64,000 nt of DNA, taken from Aphelocoma coerulescens (lineage: Eukaryota; Chordata; Aves; Passeriformes; Corvidae). Both the position numbers and the translations under genes were made by a program. The notes below the pieces were generated by a model, which was not told the DNA's origin, searched no databases, and worked only from the letters and a program-made list of their open reading frames with translations. This document shows positions 32,201 to 38,187 of the stretch, in pieces; within the stretch, counting starts at the first letter, position 1; every line of letters starts with the position of its first letter. The stretch is from contig NW_027183981.1 in NCBI RefSeq assembly GCF_041296385.1, forward strand, positions 992,001 to 1,056,000. Direction: 5' to 3'.

Positions 32201-34353
32201 CGGGAGACCCTCATCTTCCTCCGGGGGGACCCGGCCCGGCCCCTCAGGGTCTTCTGTGACATGGAGACGGACGGCGGCGGCTGGCTGGTGGGACTGGGAG
32301 CACCGGGGGCTCTAGGGGGAGGAGCTTCTACAGGGGGTTACAGGAGGCTATAGGGAGTTCTGGGGGGGAAATGAGGGGCTTTGGGGGCAATAGGAAGTCC
32401 TGCAGGAGGACCAGGGGGTGTTGGGGGGCATTGGAAAGGTTGAGGGGTGATGGGGAGGCACTGGGAGGGGCTGGGGGCCTTCTATAGGGTTTATGGGAGG
32501 GAAATGGGGGTATGGGGGCGTCAGGGGCGTTCTGGGGTGCCCCTGACTTCCCCTCAGGTGTTCCAGCGCCGCCAGGACGGAAGAACCGACTTTTGGCGGG
32601 GGTGGGAGTCGTATGCCCGCGGCTTCGGCAACGTCAGCGGCGAGTTCTGGCTCGGTGAGGGGGGGCCTGGGGAACCCTGGGTGGTTGAGGGGACCCTGGG
32701 GCTTAGGGGAGATCCATAAAAATTCGAGGGGACGTGGGGCCAGCGGAAGCACTCCGAGGGTTTTGGGGGATGGAGAGAACTTTGAGAAGAGCCAGCTCCT
32801 GGGGCGAGCACCAGGGGGGACTCGGTGGGCCCCCAGAACTTGGGGGCTTCCCAGGAATCCGAGGGGGGGAATCGTAGGACCCCGGGGAGGTCCAGGCAGT
32901 TGGGAAGCAGGTTTTGGAGTGCAGGGAACGAGGCACTGACTCAGGAGTCCGGGGGGGTTCGCCCAGGGGTCTGGAAGGACTCGGGGGGAGGTCATTCATG
33001 GGGGTCCCAGGAGGTTCTAGGGCCCAAAGGGTCCGGGAAGGACTTGGAGAGTCTCCAGGAGTTTCGGGGGGGGGGCGTCCAGGAGCTCCGGGGGGGGGCT
33101 TGAGGGGTCCCCAGGCGTTTGGGGGGTCCCCAGTATTTCAGGGGACATGCAGGAGTTCTGGGGGTGCCGGACGATTTTGGGGCGCAGGGAACGAGGCGCT
33201 GCACGAGCTGACGGCCGCGGGCCCCACGGAGCTGCGCGTTGACCTGCGCACCGCCCGCGACTCCGCCTTCGCGCTCTACCGCGACTTCGCTGTCGGCGGC
33301 GCCGAGGAGCGATATCGGCTCAGAGTGGGGGCGTTCAGCGGCACCGCCGGTGCGCGGGGCGGGGCTCGGGGGTCTCTGGGACGTTGGAGGGGTCTGTGGG
33401 TCCTGGTGGGATTTTGGATCCCTGGGGGTTTTGCGGCCCACTGGCTGGCAGGGGTCTGTGGAGTCCCTGGCGGATTTGGGGGTCCCTGGGGTGTTTTGGA
33501 GTCCCTCGGGGTCTCGGGGCTTCTGGTGGGTTTTGGTGGTTCCTGGTGGGTTTGGGGGTCCCTGTGGCGCTGACAGCGCCCCCCGCAGGGGACGCCCTCT
33601 CCTACCACTCGGGCAGCCCCTTCTCGACAAGGGACCGGGACTCTCGGGACCCTCGGGACCGCCGCGACCCCTCGGGGCGCCCCCGGCCACCCCCCTGCGC
33701 CGTGGCCTACGGGGGCGCCTGGTGGTACCGCAACTGCCACTATGCCAACCTGAACGGGCGCTACGGGACCCCCCGAGACCACCAGGTAGCAGGGGAGGGG
33801 GTGCCATGGAGTAGGGGATTGGGGGTATGGAGGGTCTGGGGGGCCTTTGCAAGGTGCTATTGGGCGTTTTTAGGGGGCTGTAGGAGGCTTGGGGGGCTAT
33901 GGGAGTGGACAGGGAGGTCTAGGGGGCCTTTGGGGGGGCAGGGGGTATATGAGGGCACCTGTGGGGGGTCTGTGGGGGTTCTATGGAGGTCTCTAAGGGT
34001 CTATAGGTGCCTGTGGGGGTCTATGGGAGTCTGTAGGGTTTCATAAGGCTCTGTGGGATACAGGGTCCGTGGGAATCTATATGGTCTCTGGGGTTCTGTG
34101 GAGATCTGTGAGGGTCCATGAGTACCCATAGGAGTCTACAAAGGGCTCTGGGGTTCTATAGGGTCTGTAGGGTCTATAGGGATGCATATGGTCTGTAGAG
34201 GTCTGTGTGGGTCTGTGGGGCTTTACCGGGGTCTCTGGAAGTCTACAGGGGTTCTGACCCCCCTCCCCACAGGGCATCCACTGGTTCCCCTGGAAAGGCT
34301 TCGACGTCTCCATCCCCTTCACCGAGATGAAGCTGCGGCCACAGCGTGGCTGA
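4984..34353 (+). CDS. TNXB: Tenascin-X (avian tenascin-Y type), complete gene, 32 coding exons
   Basis: This is a secreted extracellular-matrix glycoprotein that organises collagen and modulates cell adhesion. Coding exons are 4988-5222, 6289-6513, 7123-7235, 7791-7944, 8762-9427, twenty FNIII exons from 10213-10506 to 28880-29242, 30625-30749, 31033-31165, 32094-32287, 32558-32654, 33188-33349, 33589-33785 and 34273-34353. Every junction is GT-AG with matching phase, except one donor discussed in the findings. The sum is 9,480 nt, about 3,159 residues. Domain order is signal peptide, heptad trimerisation region, one full EGF repeat, FNIII, Ser-Pro-X domain, 20 FNIII, FNIII and fibrinogen-like globe ending MKLRPQRG. 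Order and motifs match tenascin-X. The Ser-Pro-X domain is known from chicken tenascin-Y, the avian orthologue. It has far fewer EGF repeats than mammalian TNXB. Confidence 0.95.
5530..6266. repeat. Minisatellite in TNXB intron 1
   Basis: This is a dense tandem array of GGGGAGATAGCCGG alternating with one to three copies of GGGTCACTGGG or GGGTCAGTG. Composite units are roughly 30-60 bases. It fills most of intron 1 and stops about 20 bases before the polypyrimidine tract of exon 2. Confidence 0.92.
6289..6513 (+). CDS. TNXB: TNXB exon 2: EGF-like repeat
   Basis: This phase 1-1 exon of 225 nt has one complete tenascin-type EGF repeat ([11 protein letters not shown], then [13 protein letters not shown], six cysteines). 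It is flanked by cysteine-containing partial units. Codon use is extremely GC-rich. Confidence 0.88.
7123..7235 (+). CDS. TNXB: TNXB exon 3: first half of FNIII domain before the Ser-Pro-X region
   Basis: The exon encodes strands A-C of an FNIII fold ([17 protein letters not shown], then [12 protein letters not shown]). It runs from phase 1 to phase 0 and is completed by exon 4. Confidence 0.85.
7791..7944 (+). CDS. TNXB: TNXB exon 4: second half of FNIII domain
   Basis: The exon encodes the remaining strands ([19 protein letters not shown]) and ends LRLRTG in phase 1. This two-exon FNIII is less like the one-exon repeats and probably represents the ancestral first FNIII. Confidence 0.85.
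8762..9427 (+). CDS. TNXB: TNXB exon 5: Ser-Pro-X domain
   Basis: This 666-nt phase 1-1 exon encodes about 150 residues of Ser-Pro-X repeats ([26 protein letters not shown]). A non-repetitive amphipathic segment follows ([16 protein letters not shown], then [14 protein letters not shown]). A Ser-Pro-rich domain between FNIII domains is the hallmark of chicken tenascin-Y. The donor is a weak GTGGAT. The exon also contains GTCCCCAG-type words like those in the adjacent introns. Confidence 0.85.
9900..9924 (+). repeat. Poly(G) tract in TNXB intron 5
   Basis: About 23 consecutive G follow ACTG, next to a CR1 tail. Length is likely unstable in sequencing. Confidence 0.8.
9930..9998 (+). mobile_element. 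CR1 LINE 3' end fragment
   Basis: The run GTTGGACTTGATGACC, followed by GTCCCTTCCAA and ATTCTGTGAT, is the conserved 3' end of avian CR1 in sense orientation. Confidence 0.8.
10213..10506 (+). CDS. TNXB: TNXB FNIII repeat 1 (exon 6)
   Basis: This 294-nt phase 1-1 exon has almost no linker before the domain ([18 protein letters not shown]). It is the divergent founder at the left of the one-exon FNIII series. It carries the [12 protein letters not shown] and YRFHLYGL motifs shared by all later repeats. Confidence 0.92.
11042..11398 (+). CDS. TNXB: TNXB FNIII repeat 2 (exon 7)
   Basis: This 357-nt exon begins with a Glu/Pro-rich linker ([12 protein letters not shown]), then a VQLQW-type FNIII with [10 protein letters not shown]. 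It ends EVLTG in phase 1. Confidence 0.92.
11513..11563 (+). repeat. (TGGA)n microsatellite, TNXB intron
   Basis: Tandem GGAT units with one GGGT interruption lie in the intron after FNIII repeat 2. Confidence 0.9.
11951..12001 (+). repeat. (TGGA)n microsatellite, TNXB intron
   Basis: About twelve uninterrupted GGAT units form a second array in the same intron. Confidence 0.9.
12293..12649 (+). CDS. TNXB: TNXB FNIII repeat 3 (exon 8)
   Basis: This 357-nt phase 1-1 exon has the linker [12 protein letters not shown] and an [11 protein letters not shown] domain. It differs from the consensus by FKLQY for FMLQY and ends GISTG. Confidence 0.92.
13463..13813 (+). CDS. TNXB: TNXB FNIII repeat 4 (type A, first of array)
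   Basis: This 351-nt exon is a type A repeat ([38 protein letters not shown]). The linker differs from later type A copies, so it is the left edge of the alternating array. Confidence 0.93.
14279..14382 (+). repeat. (TGGA)n plus (TTGG)n compound microsatellite
   Basis: About nineteen GGAT units run into seven TTGG units in the intron between FNIII repeats 4 and 5. The same compound structure recurs before repeat 13. Confidence 0.92.
14455..14799 (+). CDS. TNXB: TNXB FNIII repeat 5 (type B)
   Basis: This 345-nt exon is a type B repeat ([11 protein letters not shown] linker, [28 protein letters not shown]). Private changes are MLRYRD, SVTVSGL and HLCGL. Confidence 0.93.
15214..15570 (+). CDS. 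TNXB: TNXB FNIII repeat 6 (type A)
   Basis: This 357-nt exon carries the linker [14 protein letters not shown] and a domain matching repeat 4. The following intron copies that of repeat 4 almost base for base. Confidence 0.93.
16037..16109 (+). repeat. (TGGA)n microsatellite before FNIII repeat 7
   Basis: About eighteen GGAT units occupy the same place as the array before repeat 5, but lack the TTGG extension. Confidence 0.9.
16196..16540 (+). CDS. TNXB: TNXB FNIII repeat 7 (type B)
   Basis: This 345-nt type B exon is nearly identical to repeat 11, including QYRDARGQ and GGSHLV. Its acceptor differs from all sibling copies: a 19-base tandem copy of early exon sequence replaces the usual CCAATGCAG context. 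Confidence 0.9.
16801..17157 (+). CDS. TNXB: TNXB FNIII repeat 8 (type A)
   Basis: This 357-nt type A exon follows an unusually short 260-base intron. Repeat 12 follows an intron of exactly the same length. Confidence 0.93.
17619..17656 (+). repeat. (TGGA)n microsatellite before FNIII repeat 9
   Basis: A short version of the array, about eight GGAT units, is followed by two TTGG units. Confidence 0.85.
17733..18077 (+). CDS. TNXB: TNXB FNIII repeat 9 (type B)
   Basis: This 345-nt type B exon has the linker [17 protein letters not shown], shared only with repeat 13. Confidence 0.93.
18318..18371 (+). repeat. (TGGA)n microsatellite before FNIII repeat 10
   Basis: About thirteen GGAT units lie at the position where repeats 6 and 14 have degenerate GGACGGAT variants. 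Confidence 0.88.
18445..18801 (+). CDS. TNXB: TNXB FNIII repeat 10 (type A)
   Basis: This 357-nt type A exon has one private change, HRYHFHLYG for HRYRFHLYG. Confidence 0.93.
19265..19318 (+). repeat. (TGGA)n microsatellite before FNIII repeat 11
   Basis: About thirteen GGAT units lie at the shared position in the duplicated intron. Confidence 0.88.
19393..19737 (+). CDS. TNXB: TNXB FNIII repeat 11 (type B)
   Basis: This 345-nt type B exon lies 3,197 bases after repeat 7, is nearly identical to it, and keeps the standard AATGCAG acceptor. ARAVL is changed to AREVL. Confidence 0.93.
19998..20354 (+). CDS. TNXB: TNXB FNIII repeat 12 (type A)
   Basis: This 357-nt type A exon lies exactly 3,197 bases after repeat 8. 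It differs in the linker by PEDL for PEEL. Confidence 0.93.
20829..20945 (+). repeat. (TGGA)n plus (TTGG)n compound microsatellite before FNIII repeat 13
   Basis: About twenty GGAT units run into nine TTGG units. It is the longest compound array in the gene. Confidence 0.92.
21026..21370 (+). CDS. TNXB: TNXB FNIII repeat 13 (type B)
   Basis: This 345-nt type B exon matches repeat 9 in its [13 protein letters not shown] linker. It ends with the private variant [10 protein letters not shown]. Confidence 0.93.
21501..21551 (+). repeat. (TGGA)n microsatellite after FNIII repeat 13
   Basis: About twelve GGAT units, followed within 90 bases by a degenerate GGAC/GGAT array around 21,631-21,700. 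Confidence 0.88.
21773..22123 (+). CDS. TNXB: TNXB FNIII repeat 14 (type A, last of array)
   Basis: This 351-nt type A exon has lost two linker codons (EELPSEEP for [10 protein letters not shown]). The copied downstream intron breaks off soon after its donor, marking the right edge of the array. Confidence 0.93.
22675..22723 (+). repeat. (TGGA)n microsatellite before FNIII repeat 15
   Basis: About twelve GGAT units. The flanking sequence recurs around 25,740-25,830, showing another duplicated intron segment. Confidence 0.88.
22845..22905 (+). repeat. G/T-rich tandem repeat (GGGTTGGGTTGGGTGTTGGGTGGG)
   Basis: Tandem GTTGGGTGGGG and GTTGGGTTGGGT words just upstream of FNIII repeat 15 form a G-run-rich stretch that could adopt a quadruplex. 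Confidence 0.7.
23034..23411 (+). CDS. TNXB: TNXB FNIII repeat 15
   Basis: This 378-nt exon has the longest linker in the series ([17 protein letters not shown]) and a variant core ([10 protein letters not shown]). It ends DVATG in phase 1. Confidence 0.92.
23669..23717 (+). repeat. (ATCC)n microsatellite, inverted relative to the other arrays
   Basis: About twelve CATC units, the complement of the GGAT arrays, lie about 105 bases upstream of a second pyrimidine tract. Confidence 0.9.
23823..24090 (+). repeat. Long pyrimidine tract: (CCCTTTCCCT)n, (CCTT)n, (CCTC)n
   Basis: About 55 bases of CCCTTTCCCT-type units lead into roughly 165 bases of uninterrupted CCTT units and then about 45 bases of CCTC units, all in the intron after FNIII repeat 15. 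The tract is pure pyrimidine on the + strand. Open frames of LPSF repeats or their GRKE mirror come from this tract. Confidence 0.97.
24984..25355 (+). CDS. TNXB: TNXB FNIII repeat 16
   Basis: This 372-nt exon has a distinctive linker ([16 protein letters not shown]) and a [14 protein letters not shown] core. It ends DVVTG in phase 1. Confidence 0.92.
25760..25828 (+). repeat. (TGGA)n microsatellite after FNIII repeat 16
   Basis: About seventeen GGAT units. The 200 bases before it copy the sequence upstream of the 22,675 array. Confidence 0.9.
26120..26512 (+). CDS. TNXB: TNXB FNIII repeat 17, with shifted splice donor
   Basis: The exon has a Ser/Thr-rich linker ([16 protein letters not shown]) and the core [10 protein letters not shown]. 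The exon end used by its siblings would fall at 26500, but the next bases are CT, not GT. The next GT (GGAAG|GTCAGA, at 26513) keeps phase 1 and would add four residues, ADRE. That donor is assumed here. The open frame also reads on through the intronic microsatellite. Confidence 0.82.
26530..26584 (+). repeat. (TGGA)n microsatellite in the 115-base intron after FNIII repeat 17
   Basis: About fourteen GGAT units make up half of the shortest intron in the FNIII series. Confidence 0.9.
26628..26984 (+). CDS. TNXB: TNXB FNIII repeat 18
   Basis: This 357-nt phase 1-1 exon has the linker [12 protein letters not shown], as in repeat 2, and the core [17 protein letters not shown]. It ends EAVTG. 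Confidence 0.92.
27558..27626 (+). repeat. (TGGA)n microsatellite before FNIII repeat 19
   Basis: About seventeen GGAT units. Confidence 0.9.
27712..28083 (+). CDS. TNXB: TNXB FNIII repeat 19
   Basis: This 372-nt exon has a Pro/Asp-rich linker ([14 protein letters not shown]). Its core is type A-like ([15 protein letters not shown]) but lies outside the array. It ends DIITG. Confidence 0.92.
28793..28824 (+). repeat. (TGGA)n microsatellite before FNIII repeat 20
   Basis: About eight GGAT units, the last array in the gene. Confidence 0.85.
28880..29242 (+). CDS. TNXB: TNXB FNIII repeat 20
   Basis: This 363-nt exon has the linker [16 protein letters not shown] and the core [10 protein letters not shown]. 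It ends EAITG in phase 1. It is the last one-exon FNIII. After it the introns change from TGGA-rich to ACTGGGG-rich repeats. Confidence 0.92.
29243..30450. repeat. Degenerate ACTGGGGGAACTGGG repeats, TNXB intron
   Basis: The intron is almost entirely variants of GGAACTGGGGACTG, with a short poly(G) near 29,376-29,390. No exon is seen. Confidence 0.75.
30625..30749 (+). CDS. TNXB: TNXB final FNIII domain, first half
   Basis: This 125-nt exon, phase 1 to 0, encodes [19 protein letters not shown] and [11 protein letters not shown], the A-C strands of an FNIII fold. Like the first FNIII it is split over two exons. Confidence 0.87.
31033..31165 (+). CDS. TNXB: TNXB final FNIII domain, second half
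   Basis: This 133-nt exon, phase 0 to 1, encodes [19 protein letters not shown], ending in ATFDT. It completes the FNIII just before the fibrinogen-like globe. Confidence 0.87.
32094..32287 (+). CDS. TNXB: TNXB fibrinogen-like domain, exon 1
   Basis: A Pro-rich hinge is followed by [14 protein letters not shown] and [13 protein letters not shown], the conserved start of tenascin fibrinogen globes. Phase runs 1 to 0. The donor is GTGGGA. Confidence 0.92.
32558..32654 (+). CDS. TNXB: TNXB fibrinogen-like domain, exon 2
   Basis: This 97-nt exon encodes [16 protein letters not shown] and [12 protein letters not shown], strongly conserved in tenascins. Confidence 0.95.
33188..33349 (+). CDS. TNXB: TNXB fibrinogen-like domain, exon 3
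   Basis: This 162-nt phase 1-1 exon encodes [19 protein letters not shown] and [13 protein letters not shown]. Confidence 0.94.
33589..33785 (+). CDS. TNXB: TNXB fibrinogen-like domain, exon 4
   Basis: This exon encodes [17 protein letters not shown], then an Arg/Asp/Pro-rich stretch, then [21 protein letters not shown] with the conserved cysteine pair. Phase runs 1 to 0. Confidence 0.95.
34273..34353 (+). CDS. TNXB: TNXB terminal exon
   Basis: The exon encodes [20 protein letters not shown] and ends in TGA at 34351-34353. It is the standard tenascin C-terminus. Confidence 0.96.
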   Translation, partial: GIHWFPWKGFDVSIPFTEMKLRPQRG

Positions 34354-34464
34354 GGGGGTCCCCTGAGTGCTAGGGGGTCCCAGGGTCTAGGGGGGGCCCC
34401 TGGGTGCTGGGGAGTCCCAGATGGGACTTGGGGAGGCTCAAAGGTGAAACTTTTATTGGGGGGT

Positions 34465-34470
34465 AATAAA
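34465..34470 (+). terminator. Poly(A) signal of TNXB
   Basis: AATAAA lies 112 bases after the TNXB stop. Confidence 0.8.
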
Positions 34471-36790
34471 AACTGATGGTGACTCCCCTGTCCTGTGGTG
34501 AACTGGGGTGGGAGAGAGCAGGGAGCCAGGCCAAGGTCATTCCAGGGTCAAGGTCATCCCCAGGGCGAGTAGGGGCAGGGCAGCTCCAAACGGTCCTTGT
34601 GGTTCTGGTCCCAGTGTCCACTGAAGTGCTGGACCTGATCTCCCCACTGGCCCTGGAGATGGCAAGATGTCCCAGCCTGGGCAACATGAACTTGTGGGCA
34701 AGGATGGGGTGGGGTGGCTCATCCAGGGAAGCCAAAAATAGAGGTCATTGAGTCAGGCAAAGCAAGTCCCTGGAACTGGAGCACCCTGGGTGTCCTCCCA
34801 AGACTCAGAGATGGATTCGGATCGTGGTCATGCCATGGTCGTCTCCTGGTCATGGTCATGTTGTGGTGATCTCATTGTCACAGGCATCTCAGGGTTGTGT
34901 CGTAGTCATCTCATGTCACGATCCCATGGTCATCCTCTTATCACTATCATCACACTCATTTAATGGTCATGGTCTTCTCATGGTCATCTCAAGGTCATTC
35001 AGCTCCTGACCTGGAGAGGGAATTCAATCCCTGACCTAAGTGTGGGGGTTCTGTCCATGCACAGCCACTTTCTGTCCCAGGGTCATGGATCCCTTCCAGC
35101 ACCTCAGGATTTCTGGGGTCTTTTATCCCAGATGAAGAGACATGCCCTCAACTCCTGTGACATCAGGAAAGGCTCCAGCAGTTGGGGCTCCATAAGCAGC
35201 CAAATCTCACTGGAGTGCATGGCCTGGGGTCCCACCAGCACTGTTCCAGAGGCAGGGATGGGATCTGCTTGGAAAGGTGCTGGCATAGGTCACAGGCAGC
35301 CACAGCTGCATCTTGTGCCCAAGCCTTATGGGGACCCCATGTCCTGAGGGGTTCCTGCTCCAGGAGGGATCTTGAACTGGGCTCCAGCCTGGCCCCAGCC
35401 TGAGGGTCACACCCTGCTCAGGGCCAGCGCTGGGCCGAGGGCAGGACAGGGCCATCCCTGGGGACACGGGCGCTGCAGGAGCTGTGTCCCGGTGCCAGCC
35501 CAGTCTGGAGCCACAGCCCTGGGCTGGGGGCAGAGCCCCTGGGACCCCCGTGTGGGACAGCTCAGCAGAGCAGGATGGGGGGGATCCAGCAGGACACAGT
35601 GGCCCCGGGTGGGACGGGGGGGCCGGGCAGGGGATCTTCCCCTGGGGGCCTGGAGCAGTTTGGGGCTGCAGTGCCAGGAACGGGCTGGAGCCGGGCCCCG
35701 CGGCCACCCCAGCACTGCCCCAAGCCCAGCCCTGGTGTCCCAGGGCCACCATTCCCCAGCGCTCCCCAGAGCCTCCAGAGACTGCAGATCCCAGCCACCG
35801 GGCTGTTCCCATTGCCTGTGACCCCGCTGTCCTCCCACCTCCCCGTTTGCCCTGATCCCGGGGTCCTGGTGCCCCAGGCAGAGGGGTCAGTCCAGGCCCT
35901 CGTTCAGCCAAAGGATCTGACAGGAGTCAAGAGCAACACCTGGAGATATTGGGTTTGAGGCTGGGCTCAGCTCCAGGGGAATTCTGGAGTGGAAGGCTAC
36001 ACTGGGAGCTGAGAGGGCTTGGAGATGGGGGGATCTGCCTCAGGGAGCTGTTGGAGCTGTGGGCTCACCAGCGCAGCTTGGCCAATGCTCAGGGCTGGTC
36101 TCCTCAACCCAAGACACCCCCAGAGCCTCATCCCTTCCAGGAAAAGCTGCTCCATGCAGAAGGTGGTTGAATTTGGGAAGGGTCCATGGGGGTCCTGCCT
36201 GGTGGTGTCAGTACTTCTGAAAGGATCCATATGTACCCGGGAATAGAGGGAACACATGGTACCTCTGTTAGCAGGGACACACCCCTATTTAGATGGGAAT
36301 ATTTTGGATCTAGAGGCTCAGGAGCCCCTATTTTGCCTTGCCTGCCTCATTATCACAAGAGATACAAAACCACAAAGCCACACAGTGTGTCAGGGTCCCT
36401 CTTGTGATCTGTCACTGGCTGGATGCCAGGTACCCAGCAAAACTGCTTTAGTACTGCTCTTCTCAACATGGAGAGAAAATATAACAAAAGGCTCATGCCT
36501 TTTGGGGATGGGGAGAAATCCCTCACTGATACCTGGGAAAACAGACTCAACTTCGGAAAATTAACTGAAGTTATTGCCAAAAAAGTCAGAGGATATTGAG
36601 AAGTAAAACAAGTCTTACAAGCACTTTCTCCCTACGCCTCCATCCTTTCTGAGCTCTCCCTTCTCCCCATATGATGATCATTCTGCCATCCCAGAAGAGA
36701 GAAATGAAACGAAAAAGAGTTTTAATAAAAATAAAGGACCGCTCAATTTCCGTCGGAAAATACAGCAGCAAAAGAAAAACCTGGATTTTT
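34471..36790. other. Intergenic DNA downstream of TNXB, no gene seen
   Basis: A stretch of GGTCAT/TCTCATGGTCATC-type repeats lies at about 34,800-35,010. A G/C-rich block at 35,350-35,880 has long open frames on both strands without any recognisable domain. Base composition becomes AT-richer after 36,200. Confidence 0.5.
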
Positions 36791-36792
36791 GA

Positions 36793-38187
36793 GACACAAA
36801 AGGTCACAAACTAACAAGAGGCCCCGGTCCCTATCCTTTCCCTCCCCACACATCAATGCCTCTGCAGCTGACAGGAGCCCAGGACAGCCACAGGGAGCCT
36901 GAGCACACACCCAGCAACACCTTCCCAGGGGCTGCAGATCTGACTGCACATCCAAAGCCCTGAAACTGGGACCTCGCCAGCACCTAGCTCACCCCAAACC
37001 TCACCTGTCACACCCCACGGGGATCTGCAGCCCTGGCGACACTCCAAAATGCTGGATCATAGATCTGGGCTGGCTGGAACGTCCCGGGCTCAACCAGAGA
37101 CCTGCAAGAAGCACAAAACATTCCAGGTTTAGGGCCAGCCTGGCCAGAGGTGCCAGTTCCCTCCTGCGCACTCCCACCCGGAGCTGCAGCAGCCCAGCTG
37201 CGCAGGCGGAACGTGCACAGCTCAGCCGGCACACGGGGGCTCAGGGACGCCCCCAGTCAACGCCCCCACGTGCACCTGGCCACCAACTGCCAAACCATGG
37301 CATTCGGGCGAGGTGAGAGCCCCTCCTGGACACAAAACGCACGACTCGGCCCGCAACTGCACCTGTCCCACGCGGCGATGGGGCAGATCCCAACCCGGGC
37401 CCCCCCTCTCCTCAAGCCGGGTGCAGGTCTGGCACGGGGACTCGATCCCACAATCGGAAAAAGCTCCACTGCCGGAGGGATCGGGAGCTTCCCGGGCCTC
37501 AGAGTAATTCTAGAGCTAAAGCGGTGAGAGACATCAGCTCCGCTCAGATAATACATGCCAGCGCTCATCCCGGGCCCGGGAAGTGCCTCCTCCGGCCCGG
37601 CCCGGCCCGGCCCGGCCCGCCCAGCCGAGCGCCGCTGTTGGCAGCGCGGGACGCTCCCTCCGGCCGCAGCCGTGCCCCGGCAGCGCAGCCCTTGGCACGG
37701 CGCTGGAGCCAGCGCCGCCGGCCGCAGCCAAAGCCCCCCCGCCGCCGCCCCGGCACGGCCCTTCCCGCGGCCCCGGCTCGGCGGCGCCGGCAGCGGCCTC
37801 ACGATCCTCCCGCCGCCGCCTCCCCGGCCCGGCCGCTCCGCTCTGGGCCGCGCCGTTCCGGCAGCGCCGCGCTCGGGGCAGCGGCTGCGGCACCGCGCCC
37901 TTGGAGCGGCCCCTTCCACAGCCCCGGCACCGGCACCCGCGGGGGCTCTGCCCGGGGGGCTCCGTGCCCGGGGGGCTCCGTGCCCGCGGGCCCCGCCGCT
38001 CCCCGCCCACGGCCCCTGCCAGCAACGAGACGCCCCGCGACCCCTCCCGGCCTCCCCACCTGCGCCCCGGGCCCGTCCCGCACCACGCGGCCGCTCCCGC
38101 CGCCGCTTCCGCTGCAAGGGACACCCGCCCGCGGCGGGCCGGGAGGAGCTGCCGCCGCGATCCGCCCACATCCGCCGCCAACGCCTC
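36793..38187. repeat. CpG-rich block, copy 1 of a 1.39 kb duplication
   Basis: This block is almost identical to 39,948-41,326 at offset 3,155, falling to 3,139 after one 16-base unit (GGGGGGCTCCGTGCCC) that is tandemly doubled here and single in copy 2. The right half (37,560-38,187) is an extreme CpG island with GGCCCGGCCCGG runs and Sp1-type boxes. It looks like a duplicated promoter region. No conserved protein was recognised in either strand. Confidence 0.85.
37005..37101 (-). ncRNA. Candidate spliced exon inside CpG block copy 1
   Basis: On the minus strand a 97-base segment lies between a good acceptor (CTTCTTGCAG) and a good donor (ACAG|GTGAGG), downstream of the CpG island. This suggests an internal or 5' untranslated exon of an unidentified minus-strand transcript. 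Both splice sites are preserved in copy 2. There is no expression evidence here. Confidence 0.25.

Noticed and set aside
35207..35911. A 234-codon minus-strand open frame downstream of TNXB
   Set aside because: It overlaps equally long frames on the other strand and has no recognisable domain or splice support.
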